Source of the DNA: Baylisascaris procyonis
Lineage: Eukaryota; Nematoda; Chromadorea; Rhabditida; Ascarididae
Reading direction: 5' to 3'
DNA length: 64,000 nt
NCBI GenBank assembly: GCA_037389465.1
Contig: JAZARR010000223.1
Coordinates: forward strand, 62,001-126,000
Positions 48,201-61,788 of this stretch are shown here, one piece after another (positions within the stretch are counted from its first letter, which is position 1; every line of letters begins with the position of its first letter). The notes beneath the pieces are model-generated. The model was not told the origin of the DNA. It saw only the letters and a list, made by a program, of their open reading frames with translations, and did no database searches. The translations under genes and the position numbers were made by a program.

Positions 48201-51200
48201 GAAGTATGGGGAGAAAATGTTATTGTCAACTCTTTTCATTTGAGCGTTTTTATGCTTTAACATATTTCTCCACTGTGATAGTTAACGAGTGAATTTAATG
48301 TGTTGATTTTTGCGTTGAGAGAATCAATATTTCGGATCAGTTGTTAAGCTTTAGCAATTTCTTGAAGATAGTATTATCAGTTTTCATGTAAAATTTGATT
48401 TATTATCATTTTAAGTAAGATTTATTAATTTTTTATGAAGTGATTTCTCATCTATTTCACTAATTTTCTTCAAAAATTCCTTTTCACTGGTTTGGAAATA
48501 TGCGATTCTATTTTCTGTTAAGTTCTAAAGTTTTAAAAACGTTTTATCCCTCAATAAGTTTGAGCGATTTTTAGTAGAGGATGAATTCGATTCGGATTTC
48601 GCCGCATCTCCCAGTTCGACGTCTGTCAGAAGGGTATATTTCAACTTGCACGTTGATTATTGATAAAGGAAATAAGCTTTATGTGTTAATATCAAATGTT
48701 ATTTGCGATTAGTTAGGGTTTTTTTTTTGTTTTCATTGTAACGGCTGGCAACAGTATTCGTTAATGTTTGTTGGTGGTGTGAACGTCTAAGGGATGGGAA
48801 ATTTAGTGCGCATTGTTTGACTGATATGTTTAAGCAAATCGAATATCGTACTGCGCAGCGATTGCGCTAGAAATAGCTGAAAGTAGTGCCGCCTTATTAT
48901 GAACTGGATGTTTGTGGGTAGGGTGGAGAAAAAAATTATTGAATAGATAGGTCAAAACTTATGGAAAAAATTGGGCAGAAAAAATTTTAGTGGAAAGAAT
49001 TGGAGGAGCTAGAAAGTTTTGTCCTCTAGACGAGGGTAGCAGAGGATTTCTGGCTTTAAATCTACTTCTTGCTCATTTTCCTGTCATTTTGTTAGGCTGG
49101 AACTTAAAAACCTGACTAACAGGCCAAGAAATTTAGTTATATGGTTCAATGGTTTGGCGATTTATACTTAGAATTTCAGAGCAGCTTACTTTTGGCGGAA
49201 ATGAAACGTTCGAGATCGGAGGAGGGCGATATTGAGGAGAAAGAATCTCGTGAGGGACACACTTGCTTACCGTTTGTTTTTGCAATTATTTATAGCACTC
49301 TTCTGCTAACTATCTGATGCAGTTTTTTAAATTTTGTTTTTAATAAATCTTCTTGTCACTTTCCTCGGCTCCCATTATTGATATGCACGATTCATCACCG
49401 TATGAAGTGCATAATGTGCCTACTTTAGATGTTTAATTAGGTGAGGAAAAATAAGTTCGAGATTACTTTAACCATTTTTACATTTTTCGAGCGAAAACCA
49501 AGGTGCTTCAAATCTGCGAGATTTGGTATTGATAGTTTTTGAGCTATGGTTTATTTGTTTATTTATTTATTTATATATTTATATATTTATATATTCATTT
49601 GCTTATTTATTTATTTATTTATTCGTTTATTTGTTTAATTAATTAATTAATTAATTAATGTATTTACTTGATGACGTCAGTAAATTGAACAGTATTCAGA
49701 AATATTATTAAAATTAGATATGTGAGCTAGGAACGTTATTACACGTTTTATGATCCTCATTGTTGAAAACCGTTTAAGGCTGATTGAAGTTAATGATGGA
49801 AAAATTTGAAGGCGTGTAACAATATACTACGGGACGAGAACACATAAACAAATCAGTCAGGTGGTCAGTGAGTTTGGCCGATTGCCATATGGTCACGATG
49901 GTACCATAAGGTATGGTTTATTATTTGCAGCATGCTATTGCATTTGTTGATAGATGGATCGAAAGAAATAATTTAGAAATATCGGTCATAGATGAGCAGT
50001 TATTGGACCATTTGAATGGATTATTGCTTTCATGCCCCTCTATGGTTTTGACCGATATGATGATTTGTTAGCTTAATGGTTGTGGGGCAAAATTTCCGCT
50101 TTCCGCGCATTATTGTTCTTCTACAGATTGCGTCTTCTATAAGTAATTGCTGGAGAGGATTTATTAACGATGTGGTGAAGAAATTTGAGACGAAATTTGC
50201 TTATTTTGTTAGTTATATCTACGTAATTGTTGTTCAATTTTCTTCGTCGCATTGGTGTCAAAAGTTTTGGAGTATAATTTGGAAAAGGAAAGGACTTGTT
50301 GAGGAGGAGGAGGGGAGCTGATATATTTTTGCATCTTCTAAAACGATGAAAGAGACCTTGAAGTTTAAAAAAAAAAATGAATTTCTTAACATTTAAATTA
50401 AGTTGCTTATGCAATCTAATGAAATGGCCAGATTGGATTTTTTTTCGATATTTTTTCGCTGTCGTAGTGAAATCGACCTTCTAGCTAGGATATTTAGTTC
50501 GCAGATTAATATCCTCTTTCCTCCTACCTCTTTTGGATGAAACTTCTGAATAATCGTCCAAAATTTCTTGTGACTGAAAAGCATTTTAGATTTTTTTTTC
50601 CACTGGCCTTATTCTTGTGGTCTCCTTATTCTGGGATTTTTTTTTTCATTTCATTTACATCCAAGCATCATATACTTTTCCTCAATTCATTTGAATGTTA
50701 TAGGCGATATTCATGGTTACATTTTCCCGTAGTTGAGCCCATGAAAGTCAACCGTGTTATGAAAGTTTTTTTAAGTAAATGATACTCGAAGGGGTCATTT
50801 ACATCTACTGACAGGCAATCGTTAACGAACTGGGCTGTTATCTTGTTCGAAATACTTCAGGCATACTATCTTGGCAAGCCGTGAGCATTCATGCGTCAAT
50901 TTGGCGGTACGCAACAGTGGTGATGTGAATGGCAAATGTAAGGAACTCATCTCAGCCGCCGGGGTTGGTCTTTTTTGAATATTCTTGATTGAATCGAGAA
51001 AATGCTTATTCCTCGATCTTTTTTTTTCAATATTTTCATTGATAAGCAAGAAGCTTTTTTCGGTATTTCCTAAATAGAGAGACGATAGGTGCAATTAATT
51101 TTCTTGTGAATATTCAAAACATTGAGCGGAAGAAATCAAGCTCGAATCTATAGAGATTAAAATAACTTTTGTGGTAAAATGTTGGCATTAATTATGGACA

Positions 51201-54200
51201 AACTTTGGCTTGAACGAATAGAATGATGAAGTACTGGTCGGTGTTGTCATAGAACAAGGATGCAGAAAATGAAGGAGGGGATTTTTCAAGAATGTTGAAA
51301 GCACGAGTTAATATGAGCGACTGTGCTCAGCTATTGAACTGTTTTTATTAGCAAACAAGAATTTCATTAGAAATAAAAATGATAATTTTTTCTAATCTGT
51401 TAAATGATTTTGTAGGATAGGATAAAGACGATTATGACAGTTTATGATGGAGGAATTAAATTGTTGAAAACTTTTTTATTACTTCTATGTTCGGTTATCG
51501 CAAATAAGATTTCTTGATGGCATTATTTGTAATGATTAATAATATTATTACGCTTTGATTCGGTGATATAATTTAAAGGTAAATCATTATTGTTTATGAA
51601 AACTACTATGCTGATTCAATAATGACCCATTGAAATTTCAGGTAGGCTGCTTATACAAGAATTCAATGCGTGGCAAATACGAGAGATCGGGATCTGTGAG
51701 GAAACTCATCGCTCAGAATCTAGAACGACCCGATGGTATTTGGGATATTGAAGACTTGGTGAACGCTTTGAAGACATCCTCACCGGCACTTTGTCCTTAT
51801 TTCTCGTCGACCAGAGTCCTCACTCAAGACGCCGATATCGTCTTCTGCCCTTTCAGCTATATGCTCGGTAGGTCATATTTCGTTATATTTATGGGTGAAT
51901 TAAGAAGTTGGAATTGATTTTCTAATTTATTTTCTCATGTCATCGATACACTAAGAGTTCACTTCTTGGAAAAACTGTTGGTAGTGTTGAGGCGAGGATT
52001 TGGGTTTGAGGAAAGAGAGGAGGGATGGAAAATTCAAGCAGTGATATGTCCAGAAAAATTGTAATACGCAGGAAACAGTTGTTTTTTACCTTTCCAACGG
52101 ATCTTCCGTCAAATGAGCATACTGCTAATAGTAAATTTAAAAAGATATTTTTCATTTGCGAAATTCAAGCGAATATTTTCTGCGGTTAACGCATGACTTC
52201 GAAGGTGGAAATTGCCTTCTTCTATTCTTAACTGAGCTTACTGTTATTATTGGACTGGCAGCAGATGGCGCTGTATGCCTTATTTTTCAAAGCAACCAAT
52301 GTTTTTCTATTAGTAATGGTATGTTAATATTGTTCAAAATGTGTTCATCGCGTTATATTATTGAGAAGATCGTTGATTTAGATCCAATAATTCGTGATAA
52401 CTCGGATGTGACATTAAAGAATGCGGTCGTGATATTGGATGAAGCACATAATGTGGAGGATGTTTGCAGAGAGGCACTCAGCTTCTCATTTACCGAGAGG
52501 GAGATTGTTGCGACACGAGCCGATTTGTGCAAAAAAGGTTTTTTTTTTTTTCTATCATATAGAATGGTAAAGAGGGTGGATGGGATATGAATAAGTAATT
52601 ATTAATTTTTAATGAAGAAAGTTATCTTTTATGGTATTCTATAAATAGAAAAATAAATATTTGCTATTGGAGTTCGTTTTAGCGACTTTAAAAAATTGGA
52701 TTCATTGCTAAGTTGATTCATTTGCATATTTGTTGATTGCTTTTTTTTTCCGGTGAGGTGTTTTTTTTTTCCAAAATTTCATATTTCTTTCGAAGTTGAG
52801 TGAAAGTTTCTCCCGTTTGGTTGTTGTATGTTACCTTCATAACTTAATTTTTTTTGCATTATTTTTTTATTTGAGTTTCACAGAGTGGAAAAGAATCCTG
52901 AAATTCTAGAAATTATATTCCTTTGTTATAGGTGACAGTAATGTCGTTTCTAGTTTATGCCAAATTATGCAATGTCTTTCAAGTACAGAGGGAGGGGAGG
53001 GGGGGGGAGTCTTGAGGAATTTGCGCTCTAATGCAGCGGATCACGAGAAAGAAAAATAACGTTATTTGTTTAGGTATTAAGTCGAGAATGTGAGATGTTA
53101 TTAAAAAGCAACAGGTGCAGGTTGTGTACGTGGTACTAAGTAAATATTTGAGATACTGAGCGAAAGTTTCTAAAAAAAAACACTGTATTTCATTTACAGC
53201 ATAATGAATATGTTTACGTTTGGAGTCAACAAAGCTATCGGTTGCTATGGAGCACTATCACAAAGTGATTCCTACGGCAAAGGGCATTTGAAGTAGTGAG
53301 TAAAAATTAGTGGAAATTTTAAAGTTAAAAAAATTTATCTCTGGTAAGTCACAGGCTATCAGAATTTACTTCTTTGTTTCAACGAGATAACTTTAGACTT
53401 CTAGAAGATAATCCCAACTGATACCACAAAGATCTGGTCGTTTAAAAAAGGCACCTAATACCTCTTGATGAGTCAGGGGATAAAATCATGGATCATGGCA
53501 GCAGCCAGGCGCACATTGAGATAGGTAAACGGAAAGGAATTGTAAAACCTAGTCGTTCTTTTGATTGAAGGCATTGAACAGTAACATGATACACGATTAG
53601 CATCCAGATTATTTCCTTATTATTTAGTGTCAATTATAAAAAGAAAAATAGGAAATGTGATTTAATATGTGATTTATAGCTGCTGAGGTAGAAGGTGCAT
53701 TGGCAAAAGCGGAGCGAAAGCAGATCGCACAACAAGGATTGGAGAATCTCGATGGAGGCAGAAATGATAGGATCCATGATGCACTCGCTAACCTTAGCAC
53801 CAATTTTGGCACGGTTTGGCTTTATATTTGTCGACTGTTTAATTATTTTTGGCTCATATACCCAAGAGGTTTCATGCAATATATGGGTGGGACTATCAAT
53901 CTTCCCAGGTATACCAAAAGCCTTGGGGAAATCCTCGATTCTAATGCTCTCTACCCATTTGCCTCAGTAAGTCCAACTATATTTGTATACACGTTCTCAG
54001 CATTATGTTAGGTTTCAGCGAAATGCTGCTTACTAAACTGAATAGCGAAACCTTAGAGCAACACAAGAGGTGTAGCTACTGTGCTCTACATTAGGGCTTT
54101 ATACATTATCTGCGAAAGTTTTATTTTACAATTTTACGTTATTTATTATCAGATGATTAGAAGAGATAAGTTGAGTAGCTTTATATTTCTTTTTTTTAAA

Positions 54201-57200
54201 TTTTTGAATACGCGTTCATTCCTCCAAAAAGTTTAGTGAATAATTTAGGTGAATAAATTTATGGGTGATGTGTTGAATTGGTTCGTTGAATTGGCAAGCG
54301 AAGTTGCAAAACGACGCCCATCTAGAGACGATCGTTACACGGAGACACTCTCATGGGAGAGGTTGTACACATCACTCGACGAGGCAAAATTGACTATTTT
54401 CGCCGAGAGATGTAAAGCATCTCCATATACGGCTCTTTTGGTCAGTGCTTCAAAGTTTTACCTGTTTTTTTGTCTTTTTTATTTATTTGTTTGTTTGTTT
54501 TTTGCTGAATTTCCCTTTCATGAGATGCTGTTGTTAGTGGAGGTTTTTAAAAACTTGTATTTAAAAAAGAGTAACTGAGGACGGGTAACGGCTGGTTGAT
54601 TTTTTTTTGACTTTTAAATGAACTTGAATTTCAAATGTTTAGTATTTATTGAGATGGTTTGAATTTTATATGTGAAAAATCTTTCAGTCTCACATACTAT
54701 CCATTGGCTGTTTGGCTTTCTGTTCGTTTCTCGTTTTTTATTCGTATTAAATTTAAAACTGGTTAATTTGAGAGAGCCTACATTAGGGTCGAATAGAAAG
54801 ATGGGTGAAAACATCCGAGTCTATTCCATCTCGTTGTATATGAAAGTGACGGTTATGATACATAACCATTCATGTTCATGACCTGCGTGATGTTTCACCT
54901 TTTACTGCTACCATTAGTCTTAACTTTTACAAGTTGAAGCACTCTTCAAGCAAGTCTTGCATGGGTAAACGGTGAAATAGATAAGAAACCAAAATTCACA
55001 GAACTGCAGGGAATTTAATGACTTTACATAAACGGCTAGCGAAAGGCCATCCATACAACTACAATAGTTTTCTAGTAGTTTATTGTAATATGGCATGCTT
55101 TAAGACAGCTTTGGGCGTGATAGCTGGTCAGTCAGGTGAAGAGGACGATCGTAACATGGACTTGCACCATTACAGACCGCTCTCCATGTCTGTGGTGTGT
55201 GTAGAGAAGTTCCTCTACTTTTTCAAGACTTATTTCAAAGAGGATCATCGAACTGTCTATAAGTTAGTTTCTTTACTTTCTTTTATAGAAAGGTTGGGAT
55301 TCTAGAGCTATTTTGCGAGAATTTTGTAAGTCGCAAATTATGTCATAGGTGGTGGTCCTTACCACATTCTGATCCCCACAACATCGGTTGTCATTTCCTG
55401 AAGTATCACTCCTATACGCTTACGATGTCCATATCTGTTTGTTTGTTGACATTCCCATTATTCGGTACTTCAACGTTTTAAGTGAAGAAATTGAAATGAT
55501 AAAATTTAGTGACTTTTATCTATATCCTATGCCTAGGTTTCATCCCTAATGTTTTTCACCTATTTATGGGGACCTTCTACGGTAGGAAATTTTTCTTCTA
55601 TAGGGTCTTATGCTGTTTTCCTACAGTATTCGTTTCTTTGTTGATTTTTGAATATCGTCGATTAAATTCTGTTTTATGAAAGTTCCTTTGCTAACTAGAC
55701 GTCCGCTTTGTCGTAAGCCTTTTATGCAACCGGGCAAAGCTTTCAAGTTTGCTGTTTTCATTCTTTTTTTGTCTTTACATTTAAACTTTCAGCACTTATA
55801 CAGTATGTCTATACTCTTTAACCTAATTTTTTTACTTTGTGTCCAGGAATTGGAAATTTTCGCGCCCGTTTATATGTTTCCTTCCTAAAAAGTTTGGAGT
55901 ATTATTTCCATTAACTATGAATCGTGTTTTGATAATTCGACCCTTTCCCTTAACCTCCACTCTTTCCTATCCCATGCATCCCCCGGGAAAATTAAAAAAC
56001 CTATAAATTCTGAGGCTTCAAGTGCAGCTTTCCAGCACTATTGTTTTTCAAGGAGATATATGGTGAGGCGAAATGGTGAGGAGGGAAGTGGTGATCAAAC
56101 AAAGAAATATTTTAATGTGATGTTGATTTGCAGATTATTCATCTGTATCGATAAGCCGTTCGTCCCATTCGGATCACGTTCACGTAGCGGTGATACTAGC
56201 GAATTTCCAGTTCGTTTTTCTTTCTTACTAATTAAGTTTTTAATCTTCTTTTATTTCCTTTTATATCAGTAAATATTTTTTGCAGAGTGGTTAAATAGGT
56301 GGTCATCTGAAGGGAAAAAAATTCAGCATTGGGAACAGGTTAAAGCTACTTTCACCAATATATTTTGCGTCTCTGTTTTGTTTCTTCATTTCGATAGTGA
56401 GATGAATTTTGCACGCAACTTTCCATTGAGTTATTAATTTCAATTAATACGATTGATTCATTAACGAAATTTTTTCGTAATGTACAATAGAATGGAATAG
56501 GTTTTCCATTATTGGTTAAATTACTCTGCCGCTAAGTAAGAAATATTGCATGTTTGCCATCTGTGTTCAATGATGGTGAATCGGATCGAACGATTGATTT
56601 GAAGTTATATTGATGGTTATTGTTGCAAGATTTTAGACGAATGAAAGATTACAGGAGATTAAAAGGCTTTTCCTTTTAAATCCTTTCTGAAAATATTTTT
56701 AAGTATGTCCTTCTTTTCCTGTCTCAATCCCCCCCCACCCTTAATCCCTCCCGTTGCCAATTGAGATACATGCTCTCCAAAAGCGTAAATTCTGATATTT
56801 GTGCCTCAGAATGAATGTGATGCCGTAAATAGATGTGTTTTTAGGCGGATGTTTTGGATATGAATACGATGGATGAGCACAAACATGATTGGCTTGATTC
56901 GAGATCTACTCTGAATGGTTACCATGAAATTAAGCGTGGTTATCGTGTCACACTCAATTTCTGGTGTATGAGACCTGCTTTGGTTAGTGCTTTTTGCTTT
57001 TTATTTCTCATTTAGGCCAAATAGGCTGATAGTCATTTATGTGATTGAGAGTGGTACTACGCTTACTATATTTCATTTAATGACGGTCCCATCTCCGTTG
57101 TGGTAGTGATTTATTTTCTTGTCACTCGTGTATTTCAAGATTCTTTTTCGACGAAGTCATAGACGATTCCATCCAGCTTGCTTTTATAAAAAACTTCATT

Positions 57201-60200
57201 GTCACCAAATCGATTGAATTCAACTGAAAAAATGTGAGAAAATAGCACTCTAAGGGGGATTAAACATTTCACCGTTATGTTTATGCCTCTCTCACCTATT
57301 TTCGGCTGATGTTTGAGTCATTACATTTAGATCTGAAGTTTTTTCGCTTCAATTTTTCTCTATTTTTTCCACGGAGGAGATCATCTAACCTTCAGAAATG
57401 TCTCATTTCCTAAGTTTTTTTCATGCGTCACCTTAATTACTTTGCGAATCACCGAAAGACGATAAAGATCTCTCGCCGACTTGATTGGGCTAAGGAATTA
57501 CTCATGTATAATTAGTGATTTGCATTTGTTCATAAGATGATGATGGTGAATACAACTGTGAATGAAAAATGTTTGCAAGCAAATTATGGAATCTTGGGAG
57601 TGGAATTCGCATCATCTGACCTAGATTCTCATTAAAATATTTGCTTCGCTCATGTGGCCTTAGAAGTTCATGGTTCGCTTTACCTTCGAAACCCTTTAAA
57701 AACGCACAGAATATAGTTGTATCATAGTGAGTAGAAGTAGCGTGCCCTTAAGATTTTCAGTAGTGATCTGTTACATTTTTCCTTCTTGGGATTTCTAAAT
57801 TGATTGTTGCCTTCGCAAAGTAACTTACCAATTCCATAACTTCCGATTTTTGGGAGTTACCACCGAGCTGCTTGGGATCCGGTGGAAACAAAATGGTTTG
57901 TCGCTGTTTCCAATATAGCCTCTTTTTAATGCTCGTAGTGCTATCTATATTTTAATCTACTTTATAAATGTTGTTATTTAGGCATATCTGGATGCGTTCA
58001 AAGAATGTCGAAGCGTAATACTGGCATCAGGAACGTTATGTCCGATGGATACATTCCGTTCTGAATTGGGAACCGAGTTTCAACAAATGATGGAGGGAAG
58101 TCAGGTGATCCCCAATGATCATATTTTCGCAGCGGTTATCCCTTCGGTGCGTTTCACTTATCGTATTTTTGAAGTGATTATTATAAAGGGAATGGTACTG
58201 GATTTTCATCATTGAGAGGATGATTGACGATTGAGGGATTAGCTTTGACTAAAGAAATAGTTTCATGGGATACGATTGCTCATTCGCTGGACCTTGTAGA
58301 GAAAAAGAATTTTACATGGATTTTCTTCTTGTTAGTAAAATACACTAAGGTTGCTATAACTATTGAAGTTTTAACTCTCTAAAAAAAACTTTCACGCTTA
58401 AGAATAAAATATTTTTTACATTCCCTTAGAAACCCGATTTTAATTATTCCCTTCCATTATTCGTTGCAACTTATAAGCTCTTTTACGGCTAAAATCGCTC
58501 GTTACAAATAATCGCTAATATTCTATAGCAGATTTGTTTATCATAAAGGTGCATAATTCAGGGTCCAACGGGATATCCTCTTTGTGGTACATATCGCAAT
58601 ATTAATAGTGACGATCGATTCGTACGTGAAGTTTCGTTGCTTTTGAAGTAAGTCATTGAATTTTTAAGTAATTTAATTTAAAGTAATTTAAAGTGTTTCA
58701 ATAATTGAAAGTAACTTATCGATCAATTCTTATCTTTATGTTTATCTTATTATAATCGTAGGCTGCCTGAATTTTTCTGGATTATTTCTTGAGTTACGGA
58801 TTACGGCAGGAGGACAAGCTATGTGTTTCTGTATTGATGAAGTTACGTTGACATTAGTCAATAAATGAGGAGGACCAGGTCACCCCTTATTTCGACGGCT
58901 ATGTTGGCACTTAATGTTTGCCTTATTCATGTTCCTGTTGGAATATCAAATAGTGAATCGTTGATCTTCATATGCACTTGCGCATCGTTAAAATTTGGAA
59001 CCTGTTTCTACCGCTTGCACTGAAGTTCCGTGGGTCTTATAGCTGAAATCAGTGATAGCGAAAAGCTTTCCCAGAGTCGACAGTGTTTCGATCGTATCTG
59101 AGTCTCCACACCGTGATATTTATTTATTTATTCATTTATTTATTTAATTAGTTAATTAATTTATTTATTATCTATTCATTTGTTATATACTTAATTATTG
59201 GCTTTCCAATTAAAAGTACAATTAGAGTCGAGGCGAACTCGTATTGTATTTTAGATCGATATGTGAGGTCGTACCGAAAGGGATTCTCTGTTTCTTGGCT
59301 AGTTATCGCCTTCTCGATCAGATCTATGAATTTATGGAGACGGCGGGCATTCTTCGGCAAATCCAAACAATCAAGCGTGTTCTTTGTGAACCGCGCCGTT
59401 CATCACAAATGAACGAAATAATGGCACAATATGAAGAGGCGATCATCAATTCGGCTCACTATGGTCCTCAATGTACAGGAGCGCTTATGTTCGCCGTTTT
59501 TCGTGGAAAGGTAGAATGTGCTTTAATGGCTTTTTTCACATTGTAAAGCATGAAAGAATATAGGTTTAATTATGCACATTTTACTCTAGAATAAAAGTTG
59601 GACCCATATCTTTCAGTATCCATTACCATTTTAATTCCCGCAATTCTGTTAGAGGAATCCAAATCGAATTAGGAAACTTATCGACTGACTATCCAAATAA
59701 ATGTTCTGTGAGTGAATATGGAAATTCAGAAGGAGATGAAGCAGTTGAAGGAAGTGGCGCCTAATTAATAATCTGAGGTTTTGGATCGTTGTGCTTCAGG
59801 TATCCGAGGGAATCGATTTTGCGGATGATCGTGCACGCTGCGTCGTTTCAGTTGGGATTCCATTCCCAAACGCTATGGATGAACAGGTTCCTACGATGTT
59901 CTCTTTCTTTTAACCTCATCCATTGAGAAATTTGCACCATTTAAAGCCGTTTGAAAATATTTGAGATAATATTCGATAAAATAGTGAGGAAATGGTAGCA
60001 CATAAAGTTGGGAACGAATAGGTAAGTAATATCAAAGAGAGAGGCTGTGGAGGGAGGGGATGCCCAAATTTATGGACAGATGCCAAAAATGGCAGATAGC
60101 TGTTTATTGTCGAAATCTATAGTGAATAGTGGCGAAATTTCGTTGTGATTCTATTACTGATGGTCACGCTTTATGGTCAAATTTGTATTATTGCTGCTTT

Positions 60201-61158
60201 TTCAAGCCATTGCGACTATCATTTCGGTTTGTTTGCGATTATTTTTAAGGCTTGAAGCTTCTTTTGCTTTTTTTCCTGTGCTTTCAGAAATTCTATAAAA
60301 GTTATGAAACCTACACTCTTATAAAAGGGGGTATATAAGGCTGCCAATGCTCGATATTGGTCATGACAACAATTTCTTTTAGCGGATACGGATTGGCAAA
60401 TTGTAATTGTTGTTTCAGGTTTTGGAAAAAAAGAAATTTAACGATGATAATTGCAAGAAAATGAGGATATTGACGGGGGATGAATGGTATACAATGCAAG
60501 CATATCGAGCTTTAAATCAGGCGCTTGGCAGGTATTTCCAATCACCTTTCTAGTTGTTACACTCTTCATTTTTTCATCCTGTAGCCATTTCGAGGATTCT
60601 TGCAATTCATCAAATTTTTGCAGCATTTCGAACTTCGAGAAAAAAGTTTCAAATAATTCTAAATTCTCAATAGAGGTGTGTGCTCAGCATCTGTTCAGCA
60701 ATTTTGAATTACTACCGCCCAATAATTGCGAGAGGAGAATTGATATTATAAGAGACGCATTGTTCATGAATTACTATTCTGGAAGGGGTGGGAATATTAT
60801 TTTTTCGGACTTTTACTAGTTTTTTTCTCAGAATTTTACTAAAATTTAAAATAATAACCGTTATTCGTTTCTACCTACGAATAGATTTGCTTAAATTTAT
60901 GTTTATAGATGCCTACGTCATCGATCCGATTGGGGTGCAATTCTGATGGTCGATGAACGACTTCTTCAAAGACGGAGTAATCCGAATGCGACTAAAGTAT
61001 CGAAATGGATTCGTGAACAGCTGAGACCCCTTTCGGGTTATAAGCATTTCGTTGAAGAATTGCGACAATTCGTTATTAATATGAGCTCGAGTTCTGAGGT
61101 GAAATCTGAGCCCATTGATGAATCATCTGAAAGCGATTTGAATATTTGCATTTCATGA
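45219..61158 (+). CDS. dog-1: FANCJ/BRIP1-type DNA helicase (DOG-1 orthologue)
   Basis: Superfamily 2, XPD-like iron-sulfur 5'-3' DNA helicase that unwinds G-quadruplexes and acts in crosslink repair in the nucleus. Exons: 45219-45315, 46752-46937, 47728-47964, 48575-48633, 49180-49271, 49812-49910, 50861-50963, 51642-51867, 52382-52537, 53680-53966, 54249-54440, 55105-55262, 56134-56209, 56845-56982, 57982-58146, 58562-58647, 59255-59510, 59800-59886, 60419-60531, 60909-61158. All phases agree; about 1020 aa. Q motif Gln69, Walker A SPTGSGKT (about 91-97), a long linker before motif Ia YYGTRTHKQ as in FANCJ, four cluster Cys (about 268, 283, 294, 342), DEAH at 386-389, LASGTL, VSEGIDF, and motif [17 protein letters not shown]. 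Human FANCJ's long C-terminal tail is absent. The start ATG has an in-frame TAA 6 bases upstream. Exons 1 and 12 and the aromatic stretch in exon 10 are the least certain. Confidence 0.94.
47036..47048. repeat. G13 homopolymer in FANCJ intron 2
   Basis: Thirteen G on the coding strand, flanked by further G blocks (GAGGA before, TGGGG after). Other long G runs in this gene's introns are G9 at 48187-48195 and G9 at 52999-53007, both next to extra G blocks, and C9 at 56729-56737. Confidence 0.9.
49555..49665. repeat. (TTTA)n / (TTAA)n simple repeat in a FANCJ intron
   Basis: TTTA tetramers pass into AATT tetramers. A similar tract is at 59117-59175 in a later intron of the same gene. Confidence 0.9.
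59117..59175. repeat. (ATTT)n simple repeat in a FANCJ intron
   Basis: ATTT tetramers with some substitutions, about 80 bases before the exon at 59255. Confidence 0.85.
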
Positions 61159-61459
61159 AAGCGCTTTTTTTTGATATTCAACATTTGATGGGATGACGAA
61201 ATATCGGTTCTTATCAATGCTTTTTGACAAGAGAGAGGGATCGAGGAAGTGTGACCCGAGCTAGAAGTTGTTTCGGTATTTAAAAGGTTCATCATAACAC
61301 ATACTCCTAACCTATGTGTTATAACTTTACTCCGAACAGGCATCTTAGGCAGATATCAAGTGGGTAACAGTACATTAAGATAGTCGAATGGAAATGACAC
61401 CGATACGAGGTTACAGTATGAGGTACAGGAAATATTGGGATCGGATGGGAGCCATAGGT

Positions 61460-61465
61460 AATAAA
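61460..61465 (+). terminator. Likely FANCJ polyadenylation signal, inside IR-R
   Basis: AATAAA in GGTAATAAAAAATC is the first such hexamer after the FANCJ stop codon, 302 bases downstream, and lies within the repeated element. Use of this site is inferred. Confidence 0.35.
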
Positions 61466-61524
61466 AAATCAAAAAAAAAGTTCGGATTACCAAATTGTTT
61501 ATACTTGAAGCCTTTAGGAGGGAA

Positions 61525-61788
61525 GAACTGATGGGAATTTCTCTGTACGTTGAAAAATTCAGACAGGAAGTTTCTGCTACCGTGAATAAGTTCAGCAGTT
61601 GGCGGCGATGGATCTCTTTGAATCACATTTCAAATGCCTTTTTGATTGAATCCCCCGACCTCTCAAATACTCATGATGAGAAAATCTGCGACACCTTTTA
61701 CCCCAAACATCCTTTGCTCTTCCACCTCCCCCCCCCTCATTATTTATTTAGCCATAGTTCCGGCTGGCCGACAGTTCCCCTTAGATAA
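61525..61788 (+). CDS. ORF shared by both copies of the inverted element (right copy)
   Basis: Begins MGISLYVEKFRQEV; the counterpart of 44545-44769 on the other strand. It runs to TAG after the C-rich part. Not recognised; see the left copy for the caveats. Confidence 0.2.
   Translation, partial: ELMGISLYVEKFRQEVSATVNKFSSWRRWISLNHISNAFLIESPDLSNTHDEKICDTFYPKHPLLFHLPPPHYLFSHSSGWPTVPLR

Noticed and set aside
49931..50070. Open frame [14 protein letters not shown]... after an acceptor-like TTTGCAG in the FANCJ region
   Set aside because: It would leave a 20-base intron, the frame required by phase meets a stop quickly, and the next true exon (50861) already supplies the expected cluster-binding segment in phase.
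45219..61158. RTEL1 or XPD as the identity of the helicase
   Set aside because: The long linker between Walker A and the GTRTHKQ motif, the spacing of the four cluster cysteines and the WDIEDLV segment follow FANCJ; no RTEL1-type C-terminal domains follow.
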